64,000 nt of DNA, from positions 3,720,001 to 3,784,000 of the forward strand of contig CP166298.1 of NCBI GenBank assembly GCA_041281825.1. Direction: 5' to 3'. How positions within the stretch are numbered: position 1 is the first letter of the stretch; each line of letters opens with the position of its first letter. The stretch comes from Paenibacillus_D tarimensis_A. GTDB taxonomy: Bacteria > Bacillota > Bacilli > Paenibacillales > Paenibacillaceae. The notes beneath the pieces were generated by a model. The model was not told where the DNA came from, did not search any database, and saw only the letters and a program-made list of their open reading frames with translations. The position numbers were made by a program, and so were the translations under genes. Below are positions 10,701-19,231 of the stretch, in pieces.

Positions 10701-10927
10701 CATTCGGCGGGTATGCTCACTTGGACAGACAACCAGATGTAGGCGTCTCTCCCCTTCCAATGGTCGCCGACCCGAATCTCGGACCAATCCCCTTGAGGAG
10801 GCATCCCGTTAATTTTCTTCTCTTCGTCCTCTTTGCATGCAAAGGAAGCAATCGGCAGCGTGTCCCGGTACCTCATCTCCGAAATCTCTTGAATTCTCGC
10901 ATTCAGCTTGGATTTAGTTAAAAACAT
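7763..10927 (-). CDS. GH38 alpha-mannosidase, long class II form
   Basis: A 1054-residue family 38 alpha-mannosidase. An N-terminal beta-rich region (~1-235) precedes the catalytic barrel. HCIGHTHIDVAW (240-251) gives metal ligands H246 and D248, YLWLPDVFGYS places the nucleophile at D358, and RNQFHDIIPGSS supplies another metal His. The length and the long N-terminal domain fit the bacterial class II/ER-type alpha-mannosidases. The start at 10927 has GGGAGG six bases upstream. A terminator-like hairpin separates it from the solute-binding protein gene, so it may be expressed by read-through. No signal peptide. Confidence 0.94.
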   Translation of the reverse strand: MFLTKSKLNARIQEISEMRYRDTLPIASFACKEDEEKKINGMPPQGDWSEIRVGDHWKGRDAYIWLSVQVSIPAEWNGRKIVGRFDFGNTGAGNNSGFESLLYVNGVPYQGVDSNHQEVFLPTDCAGTELDLLFRLWSGLEGGGKPAPQEHTLMRAEIGWLDEQTDDFYYLSAAALETVHQLNENLAEHALVLSALNGAYRLIDWANPRSELFYDSVYAARTMLDEEISRIESSHPVTVHCIGHTHIDVAWLWRLKHTREKCARSFSTVLRLMELYPEYVFLQTQPQLYEYVKSDFPEIYEQIRRRVQEGRWEAGGGMWLEADCNLTSGESLVRQILLGTQFLREEFGVECRYLWLPDVFGYSWALPQILKKSGISTFMTTKISWNQYNRMPHDTFRWRGIDGTEVLTHFITTPEPWSEEGSWFYTYNGRISAKTVKGIWDAYRNKDINRELLLSYGYGDGGGGVNRDMLEMRRKLDRMPGIPSVKTGTAGDYFAKLEKRIDETTEYVHTWDGELYLEYHRGTYTSQAYNKRMNRKLELLYRETEWLGVLAGIVRSDWPFYGQDSLNAGWKIILRNQFHDIIPGSSIKEVYEDSRLEYEEAKRLGEEEWRKYAASLAALQEEADSAAFTVMNSANWRRDDLVEILAAPGMEQGAWLDSSGEVLQAQQCEGKWLVMARRLPSLGCDVIRFIPGAFGAGNEVPFTLAERSISTPYYDIEWDGQGQLTRIYDREAAREVLAKGRRGNVLQVFEDKPLAHEAWDIDIFYQEKMVEINDLLSATVREAGTLRAVVEFVWRYKQSTVTQQMTLYANSRRIDFRTEADWHEKQQLLKAAFPVEIRATEAVYDIQFGNVKRPTHWNTSWDYARFETVGHQWADLSERGYGVSLLNDCKYGYDIKDNTMRLSLIKSATHPDPDADQGYHLFTYSLLPHQGDWLQGKTAAEAWMLNNPLTYSAGSSVISGISLLEASSPHVMIDAVKKAENENKAIVRLHEFAGSRGPCVLTSGLRIVSWQECDLLERPVGDVQHTERIRLDVAPYEIKTVIVEFSNDRLQMEE

Positions 10928-10954
10928 GATGGACCTCCCGGCGTTTATGTTCAA

Positions 10955-10985
10955 GAAAAAGAGCCGCAAGGATGCGGCCTTTTTC
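10955..10985 (-). terminator. Hairpin terminator between the binding-protein gene and the GH38 gene
   Basis: GCCGCA (10963-10968) pairs with TGCGGC (10973-10978) and is flanked by A- and T-runs. On the minus strand it follows the solute-binding protein gene by about 170 bases. It could cut transcription so that the binding protein is made in excess over the enzymes. The remaining bases up to 11151 hold only a short palindrome (GGATTTCC/GGAAATCC, 11016-11034). Confidence 0.7.
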
Positions 10986-11151
10986 TAAGTCTAACAATTT
11001 ATAAGTTTCACTGCAGGATTTCCAAAGGAAATCCGCTTCGTAAGCGATCACTTATGTCTGCTTAGAATACTCCGCGAAACGATGCTTAGCCGCCAGAGGA
11101 CGGCGAAGCCGTTTTCGCTGGATTCCTATCCTTTCTGCAAGCAGATCGGAT

Positions 11152-12624
11152 TTAAGATTTGTTCGCAACCCACTCGTCGATTTGTTTCTGGATCTCGTCC
11201 ATGACCTTATCCAATCCGCTGTCCTTGAACTTTTGAATCGTTTTAGGCAGATTTTCGGACGGATCAAGCGTTCCGGAGAACAAGGCGTCGTAGGTCGCGT
11301 CCTTCGCGTTTTTCAGGTTGGCGATTTCAGTTGAAATATTCGAAGTATCCAATTGGAAGCCGAGCAGAGGAGAATTCACCGCAGAGTCGTTAAATTTCTG
11401 GAACTTCTCCCATTTGTCTTCCGGATCGGATTTATTCAAATACGTAATCATCAGATTTCCTGCCGAGAATGCCGGGAAACCGTAGCCGCTGTCCGGAATC
11501 GCTTCTTTGACGTTATCCCCCACTTTATTGTAGTGAGTGCCTTCAATGCCAAAATGGATCAGATTCACGAGATAGGAATCGGTGTAGAGCAGATTCAAAA
11601 ATTCCATCGCTTTTTCCGGATGCTTTGATTGCGCGTTGATCGCCTGCATGGAGCCTGCGACAGACCAGTTGAACGTAATCGGATCATGCATCGGTACGGA
11701 TACAATTTCATAGCCTGCGTCGCTGCTCCACAGGTTATCGGCATATGGCTGCGAATCTGCAACATCAACCAGCCATTTTCCCGTTTTGAAATAATCTCCG
11801 GCATCTTTCTGAGTCGCTACGTCTGCAGGGAGATAACCCGCCTTATAATAGCGGTGCATGGTCTCCAGATAACTCTTCGCCTCGGGCGAGTCCCATACGT
11901 TCACAAGCTTGTAATCCGTTGTATCAAGCGGCACCCCGATAATCGGTATATCGTTGATCGGCAGATCGTAATGGAAGAACTCCGCGATTTTTGCCGGAAT
12001 CGGCGCAATGCCCGGTTCATTCTCCTTAAACACTTTCAGAAGCGGTTCCAAGTCCTGAATCGTTCTTACATTTGAAATATCGAGATTGTATTTGTCTACA
12101 TATGTTTTGTTGAATCGGAATACGCGCTGCTGCGGCATCTCTTTATTCGCCGCTATACCATAGTTATGGCCGTTCACTTTGGTGCCTTCAAGGAAACCCG
12201 GATTCAACGCTTCTTTAATCCCTTTTCCTTCCTTGTTCAGCAGGTCGTCGATCGCGTAGAAAGCGCCTTTCTTCGCATTGGTGAAATAATCGTTCGCCCA
12301 TGAGCTGGTAAAGGCGATATCGTAGTCTCCACCCGAATTGATAATCACCTGCATCTTCTGGGAATATTCGCCCCAATCCAGCATCTTGATTTCCACGTTG
12401 GCATTAATCTTGTCCTTGATATACTTGTTGACCTCCGCATTAACGAGCGCCAGGTCTTTCGGAGGCGTTCCGATCGTATACCAGATGAGCTCCACGGGCT
12501 TATCGGAATCGCCGTTTACGCTTTCCGCCCCTCCGCTTTGATCGGCACTTTTACCGCACGCCGATAATATTGCAGTTACCAGCAACAAGACGGCAATAAC
12601 GACAGTGAACTGCTTCTTTACCAT
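11152..12624 (-). CDS. Extracellular carbohydrate-binding lipoprotein of an ABC importer (LplA-type)
   Basis: A 490-residue solute-binding protein. The signal peptide MVKKQFTVVIAVLLLVTAIL ends in a lipobox (LSAC, Cys23), so it is anchored to the outer face of the membrane. A Ser/Gly-rich linker and a mature domain starting PVELIWYTIGTPPKD resemble the LplA family of oligosaccharide-binding proteins. It is downstream of the LplB- and LplC-type permease genes, with GGAGGGG seven bases before the ATG. No ATPase gene is present; such systems usually share a housekeeping MsmX-type ATPase encoded elsewhere. Expected ligand: mannose-rich oligosaccharide, inferred from the enzymes downstream. Confidence 0.92.
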   Translation of the reverse strand: MVKKQFTVVIAVLLLVTAILSACGKSADQSGGAESVNGDSDKPVELIWYTIGTPPKDLALVNAEVNKYIKDKINANVEIKMLDWGEYSQKMQVIINSGGDYDIAFTSSWANDYFTNAKKGAFYAIDDLLNKEGKGIKEALNPGFLEGTKVNGHNYGIAANKEMPQQRVFRFNKTYVDKYNLDISNVRTIQDLEPLLKVFKENEPGIAPIPAKIAEFFHYDLPINDIPIIGVPLDTTDYKLVNVWDSPEAKSYLETMHRYYKAGYLPADVATQKDAGDYFKTGKWLVDVADSQPYADNLWSSDAGYEIVSVPMHDPITFNWSVAGSMQAINAQSKHPEKAMEFLNLLYTDSYLVNLIHFGIEGTHYNKVGDNVKEAIPDSGYGFPAFSAGNLMITYLNKSDPEDKWEKFQKFNDSAVNSPLLGFQLDTSNISTEIANLKNAKDATYDALFSGTLDPSENLPKTIQKFKDSGLDKVMDEIQKQIDEWVANKS

Positions 12625-12660
12625 TTTTGTACCCCTCCATTTAATTTATATTTTATCATT

Positions 12661-12689
12661 AAACACATCGGGAAACCGATAACGTGTTC
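12661..12689 (-). other. Intercistronic stem-loop before the binding-protein gene
   Basis: AACAC/GTGTT and ATCGG/CCGAT pair to form a bulged hairpin in the gap between the LplC-type permease gene and the binding-protein gene. There is no T-run, so it may act as an mRNA stabiliser rather than a terminator. Confidence 0.45.
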
Positions 12690-12705
12690 AATAATCGGAG
12701 CAAAG

Positions 12706-13632
12706 CTACTCTTTGACAGCGCCAATGGTCAAGCCCCGGACAAAAAATCGCTGAAAAAACGGGTAAGCGAGCACAATCGGACCTGTGGCGAGCACAACCA
12801 TCGCCATCCGGGTCGTTTCCTGCGGCAGCGAGTTTAACATTTCCCTTCCGCCGCCGCTGTTGAGCAATGCCGAATTTTGAATCAAAAACTGCATGCTCGT
12901 CTCAATACGCATAAGCATCGTCTGCAAAGGGACCAAATGGCTGACATCAATATAAAGCAATGCGTTGAACCAATCGTTCCAATAAGCCAGCGTACTGAAC
13001 AGTGCGATCGTCGCGATGCCCGGAAGAGAAATCGGCAAGACGAGAGACAGCAATACTCTGAATTCGCTCGCGCCGTCAATTTTTCCCGATTCAATAATTG
13101 CGTCCGGTACTGTCGTTTGAAAAAAGGTGCGCAAGATCAAGATATAAAATGCATTCATCGTCATCGGCAGCACAAGCGCCCAAATCGAATCCTTCAGGCC
13201 GAGAAACTGAGTGACGACGATATAGGTCGGCACAAGCCCGCCGCCGAACAGCATTGTAAAAAAAGCCATAAACGAAAAGAACCCACGGTATTTAAAGCTT
13301 TTTCTCGAAATCGCATACGAGTACAGCGTGATAAGCACTACGGATAAAATGGTTCCTACAACGGTAATAAATATCGTTACACCATAAGAACGAAGCAGCT
13401 GATCGCCCGTTTTAAACAAATAGGAATACGCATGGGCGCTCCACTGCTCGGGAATAATGCGGTAGCCGTTTTCCAGCAAGGACCTTTCATCGGTAAGCGA
13501 TATAACCAGTACAAAGAAGAATGGAAATACGCAAACAAAGGCAAAGCTTCCCGCGATAATATTAAGCAACAAGTTCCAACCCGGACTCAGCCGATGCGCG
13601 TCGCGCATCGTTGCTGTCTTGGCCAGCTTCAT
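12706..13632 (-). CDS. Carbohydrate ABC importer permease (LplC/YtcP-type)
   Basis: A 308-residue inner-membrane permease with about six hydrophobic segments, the first at residues ~23-45. The EAA loop that contacts the ATPase is visible as DGASEFRVLLSLVLPISLP (residues ~190-208). The C-terminus RFFVRGLTIGAVKE is typical of LplC/YtcP proteins. GGAGGT lies eight bases before the ATG at 13632. It follows the LplB-type gene by 37 bases and precedes the binding-protein gene, completing the membrane part of the importer. Confidence 0.93.
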   Translation of the reverse strand: MKLAKTATMRDAHRLSPGWNLLLNIIAGSFAFVCVFPFFFVLVISLTDERSLLENGYRIIPEQWSAHAYSYLFKTGDQLLRSYGVTIFITVVGTILSVVLITLYSYAISRKSFKYRGFFSFMAFFTMLFGGGLVPTYIVVTQFLGLKDSIWALVLPMTMNAFYILILRTFFQTTVPDAIIESGKIDGASEFRVLLSLVLPISLPGIATIALFSTLAYWNDWFNALLYIDVSHLVPLQTMLMRIETSMQFLIQNSALLNSGGGREMLNSLPQETTRMAMVVLATGPIVLAYPFFQRFFVRGLTIGAVKE

Positions 13633-13669
13633 GCAATGACACCTCCAATTTCACATCCGACGCGGACAG

Positions 13670-14608
13670 CTAGAACAATGCCTGATCTTCGTTTATTTTT
13701 TTTACCGCATAATTGGCCGTAAGGACAAGAATCAGACCGACGACCGACTGATACAGCCCCGCTGCGGTGCTCATGCCGAAATCGCCCAGTACTTTCAGGC
13801 CACGATATACGTACGTATCGATGACATTGGTGACATCGAACAAAGTTCCCGATTCCCTCGGAATTTGATAAAACAGGCCAAAATCAGCCCTGAATATGCC
13901 TCCGATGGCCAAAATGGTCAATATGATCATCATCGGTTTGATAAACGGGATCGTAATATTGATCGTCTGCTGCCATTTGCCCGCGCCATCGATCATGGCA
14001 GCTTCATAATAAGATTTGTCGATTCCGGTAATGGCGGCCAAATAAATGACGCTCGAATAACCGATGCTTTTCCACATGCTCATGAACACGAGGATGTAAG
14101 GCCAATATGCTTTTTCGGAGTACCAGGCGATCGGATCGATACCGAAATATCCGACGATCTGGTTTAATACGCCTTTGTCCACGCTAAGAAAGCTGAATGT
14201 AAAATAACTGACGATGACCCAGGAAAGAAAATACGGCATAAACATGCCGGTCTGATACAATTTCGCCAGTTTTTTATTCGCAATCTCGTTCAAAATGATC
14301 GCCATCGCCACCGAAAGCACAAGACCAAGCACGATAAAGGTCAAATTGTACAGGACCGTATTTCGGGTTATAATATACGCATCTTCGGCACGAAACAAAA
14401 ACTCGAAGTTTTTAAAACCGACCCACTCCGAATTCATAATGTTGGAGAAAAACCCGCCTTTTCCAATCCTGTAATCCTTGAACGCGATAATCGCGCCGGG
14501 CATCGGCAAATAAGCAAAAATGAGAAACCATACCGCCCCCGGAAGAACCATAAGGAGAAACGCTTTGTTTTTGTTGAAATCCCTCGCTATTGTTTGAAGC
14601 GTTTGCAT
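13670..14608 (-). CDS. Carbohydrate ABC importer permease (LplB-type), first gene of the mannoside operon
   Basis: A 312-residue permease with six predicted membrane spans (the first at ~16-36). The EAA loop is YEAAMIDGAGKWQQTINITI. The N-terminal pattern FLLMVLPGAVWFLIFAYLPM followed by FKDYRIGKG is characteristic of LplB/YteP-type permeases. It is the first gene of the minus-strand operon and is divergent from the YesM-type kinase gene. AAAGGAGGTG stands before the ATG. The 204-base gap to the kinase should contain the operon promoter and the binding site for the YesN-type regulator encoded opposite; I could not identify that site by eye. Confidence 0.93.
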   Translation of the reverse strand: MQTLQTIARDFNKNKAFLLMVLPGAVWFLIFAYLPMPGAIIAFKDYRIGKGGFFSNIMNSEWVGFKNFEFLFRAEDAYIITRNTVLYNLTFIVLGLVLSVAMAIILNEIANKKLAKLYQTGMFMPYFLSWVIVSYFTFSFLSVDKGVLNQIVGYFGIDPIAWYSEKAYWPYILVFMSMWKSIGYSSVIYLAAITGIDKSYYEAAMIDGAGKWQQTINITIPFIKPMMIILTILAIGGIFRADFGLFYQIPRESGTLFDVTNVIDTYVYRGLKVLGDFGMSTAAGLYQSVVGLILVLTANYAVKKINEDQALF

Positions 14609-14720
14609 TTATTCTTCACCTCCTTTTATTTCTTACCGCTGCCTCATTGCCACAACATTGATATACATTACTTTAATCGATACGGATCCATATAAAATAG
14701 TAAAAAAATTATAGATTTGT

Positions 14721-14749
14721 TTGGCAAATTAAAGATATCTTTGTTATAT
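14721..14749 (+). promoter_or_regulatory. Sigma-A type promoter for the YesM/YesN pair
   Basis: TTGGCA (14721-14726) and TTATAT (14744-14749) are spaced by 17 bases, 64 bases upstream of the kinase ATG. Confidence 0.65.
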
Positions 14750-14812
14750 TGCGAAAATGGGAACGCGAGTGTTATGTTAAGATATATCATCAACACCTGG
14801 AGCGGATAAAAA

Positions 14813-16657
14813 ATGTTCTTATTTTCCAAAGTATATAATTTTTATAATATGTTCTTCCGAACAAAATTGTTTAACAAGATCGTGCTCGTTTATTCGGTCA
14901 TTACAATTGCCATGTTCGTTACATTGGCCGTATTGATCTATATCTTTTTTACAAACTCGATTTTGCAAAAAGAATTAAGCGCGCAAACGGAGGCTGTGGA
15001 CAAAGTAGCCCGGTACCTGGATCAAAAAAAAGATCAATCACAATACATCGTGCTTCAGCTCTATCAGGACAACACGCTTGCCGAAGACGTTCTTTATTTG
15101 CTGCGCAACGACTTGCTCGGCTACATCCAGCACCGGTTTGACCGTTATTTATCCAACAGCGCTTATATCGGACGGGATTTGGACACCTTCTTTCTCAATC
15201 AAATGAACAATGACGAAGATCTTTTGAACATCGCTTTGTATAGTCCCGAACAATCGTTTCTATACGTTTATCACAACTCCCGAAACCAAAGCTATTCCAA
15301 GCTGGATGAAGAGGAGAGGCAGCAGGCATCCGCCCTGCAGGCCATGCGTTATTCCGGCGCTGCCAGCCCGCGGACACCGGAGATCGACAAGCTGCTCGAC
15401 ATTTCACAAACAGGCGCATACACATTTACTTTTAATTTGAACGATCCGGATACATTGCAAAACATTGGAATATTATATATTACTTACAACCCGCAGGGCA
15501 TTGGCAAAATTCTCCGAAACACCCGTCAGCAGATAAAAGGCTCGGTGCTTGTATTATTCCCGGACGGGCAAACCGTCTTTGATTCTTCCGGGAAATATAA
15601 CGGACAAAGCTATCCTTATGCAGGCCGGCTTCAGACATCCGAGAGCTATGCTCACTTAGAGGAGAACAGCTACATCTCTACTGTTCGAACTGATAAAACC
15701 GAGCTTCTAATCAGCGGCATTGTTACCGTCTCCGAGATGGAAACAAATTTTCACGGCTTCAAGACAAGAATCATTCTTATTACGGGAATCTGTATCCTCG
15801 TTACGATACTGGTATCCTATCTTGCCTTGTATCGATACGTCAAAAAAACGAGGACAATCCTGAAAGCGATGAAATTGGTGCAGCAGGGCAATTTGTCCGT
15901 CCGTATTCCCGTAAGCAAGGAGGACGAGCTGGATGATATTTCGTCGGGCTTCAACCGGATGTGCGAAGATTTATTGAATTATATCAACAAGATGTACGTC
16001 TCGGAAATCAAGCAGAAGCATGCGGAGCTCATTGCGTTTCAAGCCCAAATCAATCCGCATTTTCTATACAATACCCTCGAAGCGATCCGTATGAGAGCCA
16101 TAGCGCAAGGTGCGAAGGATGTTGGGGAAATGACCTATATTCTCGGCACTCTCTTCCGATACACGGTCAAAAATGAAACCGTAGTAACGCTGGAGGAGGA
16201 AATGGAAAACTGTATCCGCTATCTCGAGCTGTACCGGGTCCGTTATAAAAATAAGATCGATTACAGGTTCACCGTAGATGATCGTGTGCAACCCGCAGCG
16301 ATGCTGAAGCTTACGCTCCAGCCGCTGCTCGAAAATGCCGTCAAACATGGGCTCAGCCAGGGCGGCCGCGCCAATCTGATTGAAATTGACGCTTCCCTTG
16401 ACGAGCGCCAAAAATTACTTACCGTAGAGATCAGGGATAGCGGAACCGGCATAGAGCCGAACAGACTGCGTGAAATTCATCAATCATTGGAGGGATCGGG
16501 GGCGGCTGTGCCTGCCGATTCCCCGCTTGGCTTAAGAAACGTCCACGAACGAATTCGACTGATGTATGGGGAAAATTATGGTTTAAGCATCTCGAGCGAA
16601 CCCGGACAAGGAACGGTTGTCCGCTTGCTGTTGCCATTCCACAAAAAAGGAGCTTGA
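14813..16657 (+). CDS. YesM-type sensor histidine kinase
   Basis: A 614-residue membrane kinase. A first transmembrane helix (~22-46) and a second (~317-340) flank an extracellular sensing domain. A HAMP linker follows, then the His_kinase domain with AQINPHFLYNTLEAIRMR, in which H416 is the phosphate acceptor, and an HATPase domain (LLENAVKHGL N-box near residue 507, a DSGTGI box, then PLGLRNVHERI). This is the LytS/YesM class paired with AraC-type regulators that control neighbouring carbohydrate transporters. It is divergent from the mannoside operon, which is its probable target. The regulator gene starts two bases after its stop. Confidence 0.94.
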   Translation: MFLFSKVYNFYNMFFRTKLFNKIVLVYSVITIAMFVTLAVLIYIFFTNSILQKELSAQTEAVDKVARYLDQKKDQSQYIVLQLYQDNTLAEDVLYLLRNDLLGYIQHRFDRYLSNSAYIGRDLDTFFLNQMNNDEDLLNIALYSPEQSFLYVYHNSRNQSYSKLDEEERQQASALQAMRYSGAASPRTPEIDKLLDISQTGAYTFTFNLNDPDTLQNIGILYITYNPQGIGKILRNTRQQIKGSVLVLFPDGQTVFDSSGKYNGQSYPYAGRLQTSESYAHLEENSYISTVRTDKTELLISGIVTVSEMETNFHGFKTRIILITGICILVTILVSYLALYRYVKKTRTILKAMKLVQQGNLSVRIPVSKEDELDDISSGFNRMCEDLLNYINKMYVSEIKQKHAELIAFQAQINPHFLYNTLEAIRMRAIAQGAKDVGEMTYILGTLFRYTVKNETVVTLEEEMENCIRYLELYRVRYKNKIDYRFTVDDRVQPAAMLKLTLQPLLENAVKHGLSQGGRANLIEIDASLDERQKLLTVEIRDSGTGIEPNRLREIHQSLEGSGAAVPADSPLGLRNVHERIRLMYGENYGLSISSEPGQGTVVRLLLPFHKKGA

Positions 16658-16659
16658 CG

Positions 16660-18222
16660 ATGTACAACGTATGGATCGTTGATGACGAACCATTTATATT
16701 GGAAGGACTTTATTCCATCTTGGATTGGACGGAGCTTAACTTGCGCGTGGCCGGTCATGCAGAGAGCGGAAGAGAAGCGATAGAGAAAATCGGGGGCGCC
16801 GCCGTTGATATATTAATTACGGATATCAACATGCCGGAGATGAACGGTTTGGAGCTTATTAGAACGCTGAAAGAAAACAATCCCGAGCTTAAATGCATCA
16901 TTCTGAGCGGTTATAACGATTTTGAATACGTCAAGGAAGGAATGCTGCTCGGTATCGAAAATTACTTATTGAAGCCGATCAACACGGAGGAATTAAAACA
17001 AACTTTAGTAACGACAGTCGAAAAGCTGAACCGTTCCTATAACCAAAAATTGCCGCTGGACCACATCGAGATGCTCAGGGACAATATCCTTTACCGCTGG
17101 TGTATGAGCCGAATCAGCCGGGAAGAGTGGAAGCTTCGTTCGGAATATTTGGGGCTGAAGCTCGATGCGCCCAATGTGACGGCCGTCATCATTACTCCCG
17201 AAGCCGAGTCGGATATCGGAGAGGCTGTATCCATCCGCAAGCTAGCGGAGGACTTTATGAACCGGCAATCGCTTCCCTTCCTGTGCTGCCAGGACCTGGA
17301 CAACGATACGGTGCTGCTTGTCGGGAGCGGCAACGATCCGGAATACGATCAGGAGCGGATGGAATCGACGATGCAGAGCTTGTACCTTCAATTATCGGAG
17401 CGGTCCGGCAAAAGGATATGTATCAGCATCGGTTCGCAGGAGCCCGGATTGGATTATGCGGCGGACAGCTACCGCAATGCCCTGCTGGTCCAAGACTATG
17501 CTTTGCTGTTTCCGGATGATCCGGTCTTGACGTTTGCCAAAGTAAATCATACCGTTTCAGAGGAAAGAAAGACGGTGCCGATTCAATTTGAAACATATGC
17601 CGATTGCTTGCAAGCGCAGCAATACGAGTCTTTGGCCCGGCAAATCGACGAGGATTTCGACGCCTTTTCGCGTATGGAAGGAGTAACCCCCTTGCAGCTT
17701 CGGATCACGGCTTCCGAAATTCTGATCCAGATGAAAAAATCGTTGAAGAATGCCGTGTTGTTCAATGATTCCATATCCGATGCTTACTTGAAAGCCATGT
17801 CGGAAATTCACCGGGCCGCCACGCTGGACAAGTTGAAAAGTCTTGTCAAATCGATTGCGAAAGAGATGATCGAAACATTATCGGGAGACCAGACAAGCCC
17901 GGTTATTAAACAAGTGCTGAATTATATCAACACCTCTTACGCGGAAGACTTCTCGCTGAAGACCCTCGGACAAGCCTACCGGATCCATCCGGTCTATTTA
18001 GGCCAGCTGTTTCAAAAGGAAATGAACCAGTCCTTCTCCGATTATGTAAACAGCTTTCGGATTGAAAAAGCGAAGCAGCTGATCCGGCAAACCCCGATGA
18101 AAGTACCGGAAATTGCGAATGCGGTAGGCTATTGGGACACCGCCTATTTCTATAAGCAGTTTAAAAAGTATACCGGAACCTCTCCGGCATCGTATAAGAG
18201 ATACTCTCAGCTGGAAAAATAA
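16660..18222 (+). CDS. YesN-type response regulator with AraC DNA-binding domain
   Basis: A 520-residue regulator. The N-terminal receiver domain has VDDE (residues 7-10 region) and ILITDINMPEMNG with phospho-acceptor D55. The middle ~300 residues are variable. The last ~100 residues are an AraC-type double helix-turn-helix (SLKTLGQAYRIHPVYLGQLF and PEIANAVGYWDTAYFYKQFK). The ATG at 16660 is chosen over an upstream TTG because AAGGAG lies seven bases before it. It should activate the divergent mannoside operon when phosphorylated by the adjacent kinase. Confidence 0.94.
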   Translation: MYNVWIVDDEPFILEGLYSILDWTELNLRVAGHAESGREAIEKIGGAAVDILITDINMPEMNGLELIRTLKENNPELKCIILSGYNDFEYVKEGMLLGIENYLLKPINTEELKQTLVTTVEKLNRSYNQKLPLDHIEMLRDNILYRWCMSRISREEWKLRSEYLGLKLDAPNVTAVIITPEAESDIGEAVSIRKLAEDFMNRQSLPFLCCQDLDNDTVLLVGSGNDPEYDQERMESTMQSLYLQLSERSGKRICISIGSQEPGLDYAADSYRNALLVQDYALLFPDDPVLTFAKVNHTVSEERKTVPIQFETYADCLQAQQYESLARQIDEDFDAFSRMEGVTPLQLRITASEILIQMKKSLKNAVLFNDSISDAYLKAMSEIHRAATLDKLKSLVKSIAKEMIETLSGDQTSPVIKQVLNYINTSYAEDFSLKTLGQAYRIHPVYLGQLFQKEMNQSFSDYVNSFRIEKAKQLIRQTPMKVPEIANAVGYWDTAYFYKQFKKYTGTSPASYKRYSQLEK

Positions 18223-18245
18223 ATGATTCACACCGTAATCACATA

Positions 18246-18271
18246 AAGCGGAAGCCCGACGGCTTCCGCTT
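18246..18271. terminator. Terminator shared by the response regulator and a small convergent gene
   Basis: An 11-bp perfect stem, AAGCGGAAGCC (18246-18256) with GGCTTCCGCTT (18261-18271), has a 4-base loop. It follows the regulator stop and overlaps the stop codon of the convergent small membrane protein gene. Confidence 0.75.
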
Positions 18272-18515
18272 ATTTCCTGCTGTCTTCCCCAAGCCGATTT
18301 GAGATTTTTTGCAGAAGCTCAATAACTTCCGAACATGCAATCAGCAGCATGCCGGAGACAAATCCCCCCGCCCACCAGACAAAAGCCGTACCGAAGTTGA
18401 AATCAGTATACGGGTAATCTTCATAAGACATAGTAAATCCAACAATGAAACATGCCATCATCAATACCATGCCGATCCACAGCAAGATCGACGCGACTTT
18501 ATTATCTCTTCTCAT
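18270..18515 (-). CDS. Small two-helix membrane protein, unknown
   Basis: An 81-residue protein with two hydrophobic segments (about 9-28 and 41-63) and a short charged tail (KISNRLGEDSRK). I do not recognise the family. A good ribosome site (AAAGGGGAG) precedes the ATG and supports it as a real gene. Its stop codon is embedded in the shared terminator stem. Confidence 0.7.
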   Translation of the reverse strand: MRRDNKVASILLWIGMVLMMACFIVGFTMSYEDYPYTDFNFGTAFVWWAGGFVSGMLLIACSEVIELLQKISNRLGEDSRK

Positions 18516-18574
18516 TTTTAAATTCTCCCCTTTGTTCCCTTCTCATCCCGTGCTGCCTTGCTCCGCAGCACCTT

Positions 18575-18913
18575 CTATTCCATTTCGGAGCAAGACCGGC
18601 CGTTAATATAATATTCGTCTTCCTTATACACTTTAAAGGCGATTTCAAGCTCTGCGATACCGCCCTCCATTAAGCGGCGGGCGATCACTTCGGCGAAGCG
18701 GTCTCTGACCTCCCGCCCGCGGTCAAACCAGGCCACCTCGACGAAAGGAAACGTGTCCGCTGTGAGACCGCCATAGACGGACGTCGTCTGCAGGCAGTCC
18801 ACCGTAAAGTTATCCTTTCCACAAGCGCAAACCTCGGCAAGCTCATTAATCAGCGGATGGCTCATCTCCATCATCGTTTCAAGCGGTATTCCCCGAACCG
18901 TCAGTTGCGGCAT
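18575..18913 (-). CDS. DUF1904 family protein
   Basis: A 112-residue protein starting MPQLTVRGIPLETM, the pattern of DUF1904 proteins, which have a tautomerase-like fold and no defined role. The ATG at 18913 has AGGAGAG seven bases upstream; a longer reading adds 13 residues that do not fit the family. A possible 44-codon gene ends 16 bases upstream. The protein is soluble with no signal peptide. Confidence 0.75.
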   Translation of the reverse strand: MPQLTVRGIPLETMMEMSHPLINELAEVCACGKDNFTVDCLQTTSVYGGLTADTFPFVEVAWFDRGREVRDRFAEVIARRLMEGGIAELEIAFKVYKEDEYYINGRSCSEME

Positions 18914-18929
18914 CTCATATCTCTCCTGT

Positions 18930-19064
18930 CTACTTAAAATAAGAAACCTCATAACTTTCTTTTCCAGGTTGAATTGATTTATGCCCTAATCCCTCCAATT
19001 GAGCAAAATACAGAATCATACCGACAGAGACAAGATAAGCGCTTAAGAACTTTCTTGCTAACAT
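18930..19064 (-). CDS. Possible small membrane peptide (44 residues)
   Basis: An ATG at 19064 opens a 44-codon frame with one hydrophobic stretch (LSAYLVSVGMILYFAQL) and a charged tail, ending TAG at 18930-18932, 16 bases before the DUF1904 start. The upstream G-rich stretch (CGGGGG) is only a weak ribosome site. No homologue is known to me. It could be a real co-transcribed peptide or chance. Confidence 0.3.
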   Translation of the reverse strand: MLARKFLSAYLVSVGMILYFAQLEGLGHKSIQPGKESYEVSYFK

Positions 19065-19160
19065 CCGGCAGCCCCCGGAAACCTCAAAAAGTTTATTGTT
19101 AATTTATCACAATTACATTGAACTGTCACCGTATGATTAGGAAGCAGCGGTCCCCACAAT

Positions 19161-19203
19161 AAAAAAGAAAGCCCGTAACTGTCGTCGGAGACGATACGGG
19201 GCT
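19161..19203 (-). terminator. Terminator of the sugar-sensing operon
   Basis: On the minus strand AGCCCCGTA and GTCGTC-type arms pair around a short loop and end in a T-rich run (complement of A-run 19161-19170). It follows the stop of the response regulator gene by about 30 bases. Confidence 0.7.
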
Positions 19204-19231
19204 GCCATAAGTCATTGTATGAACCATTCGT

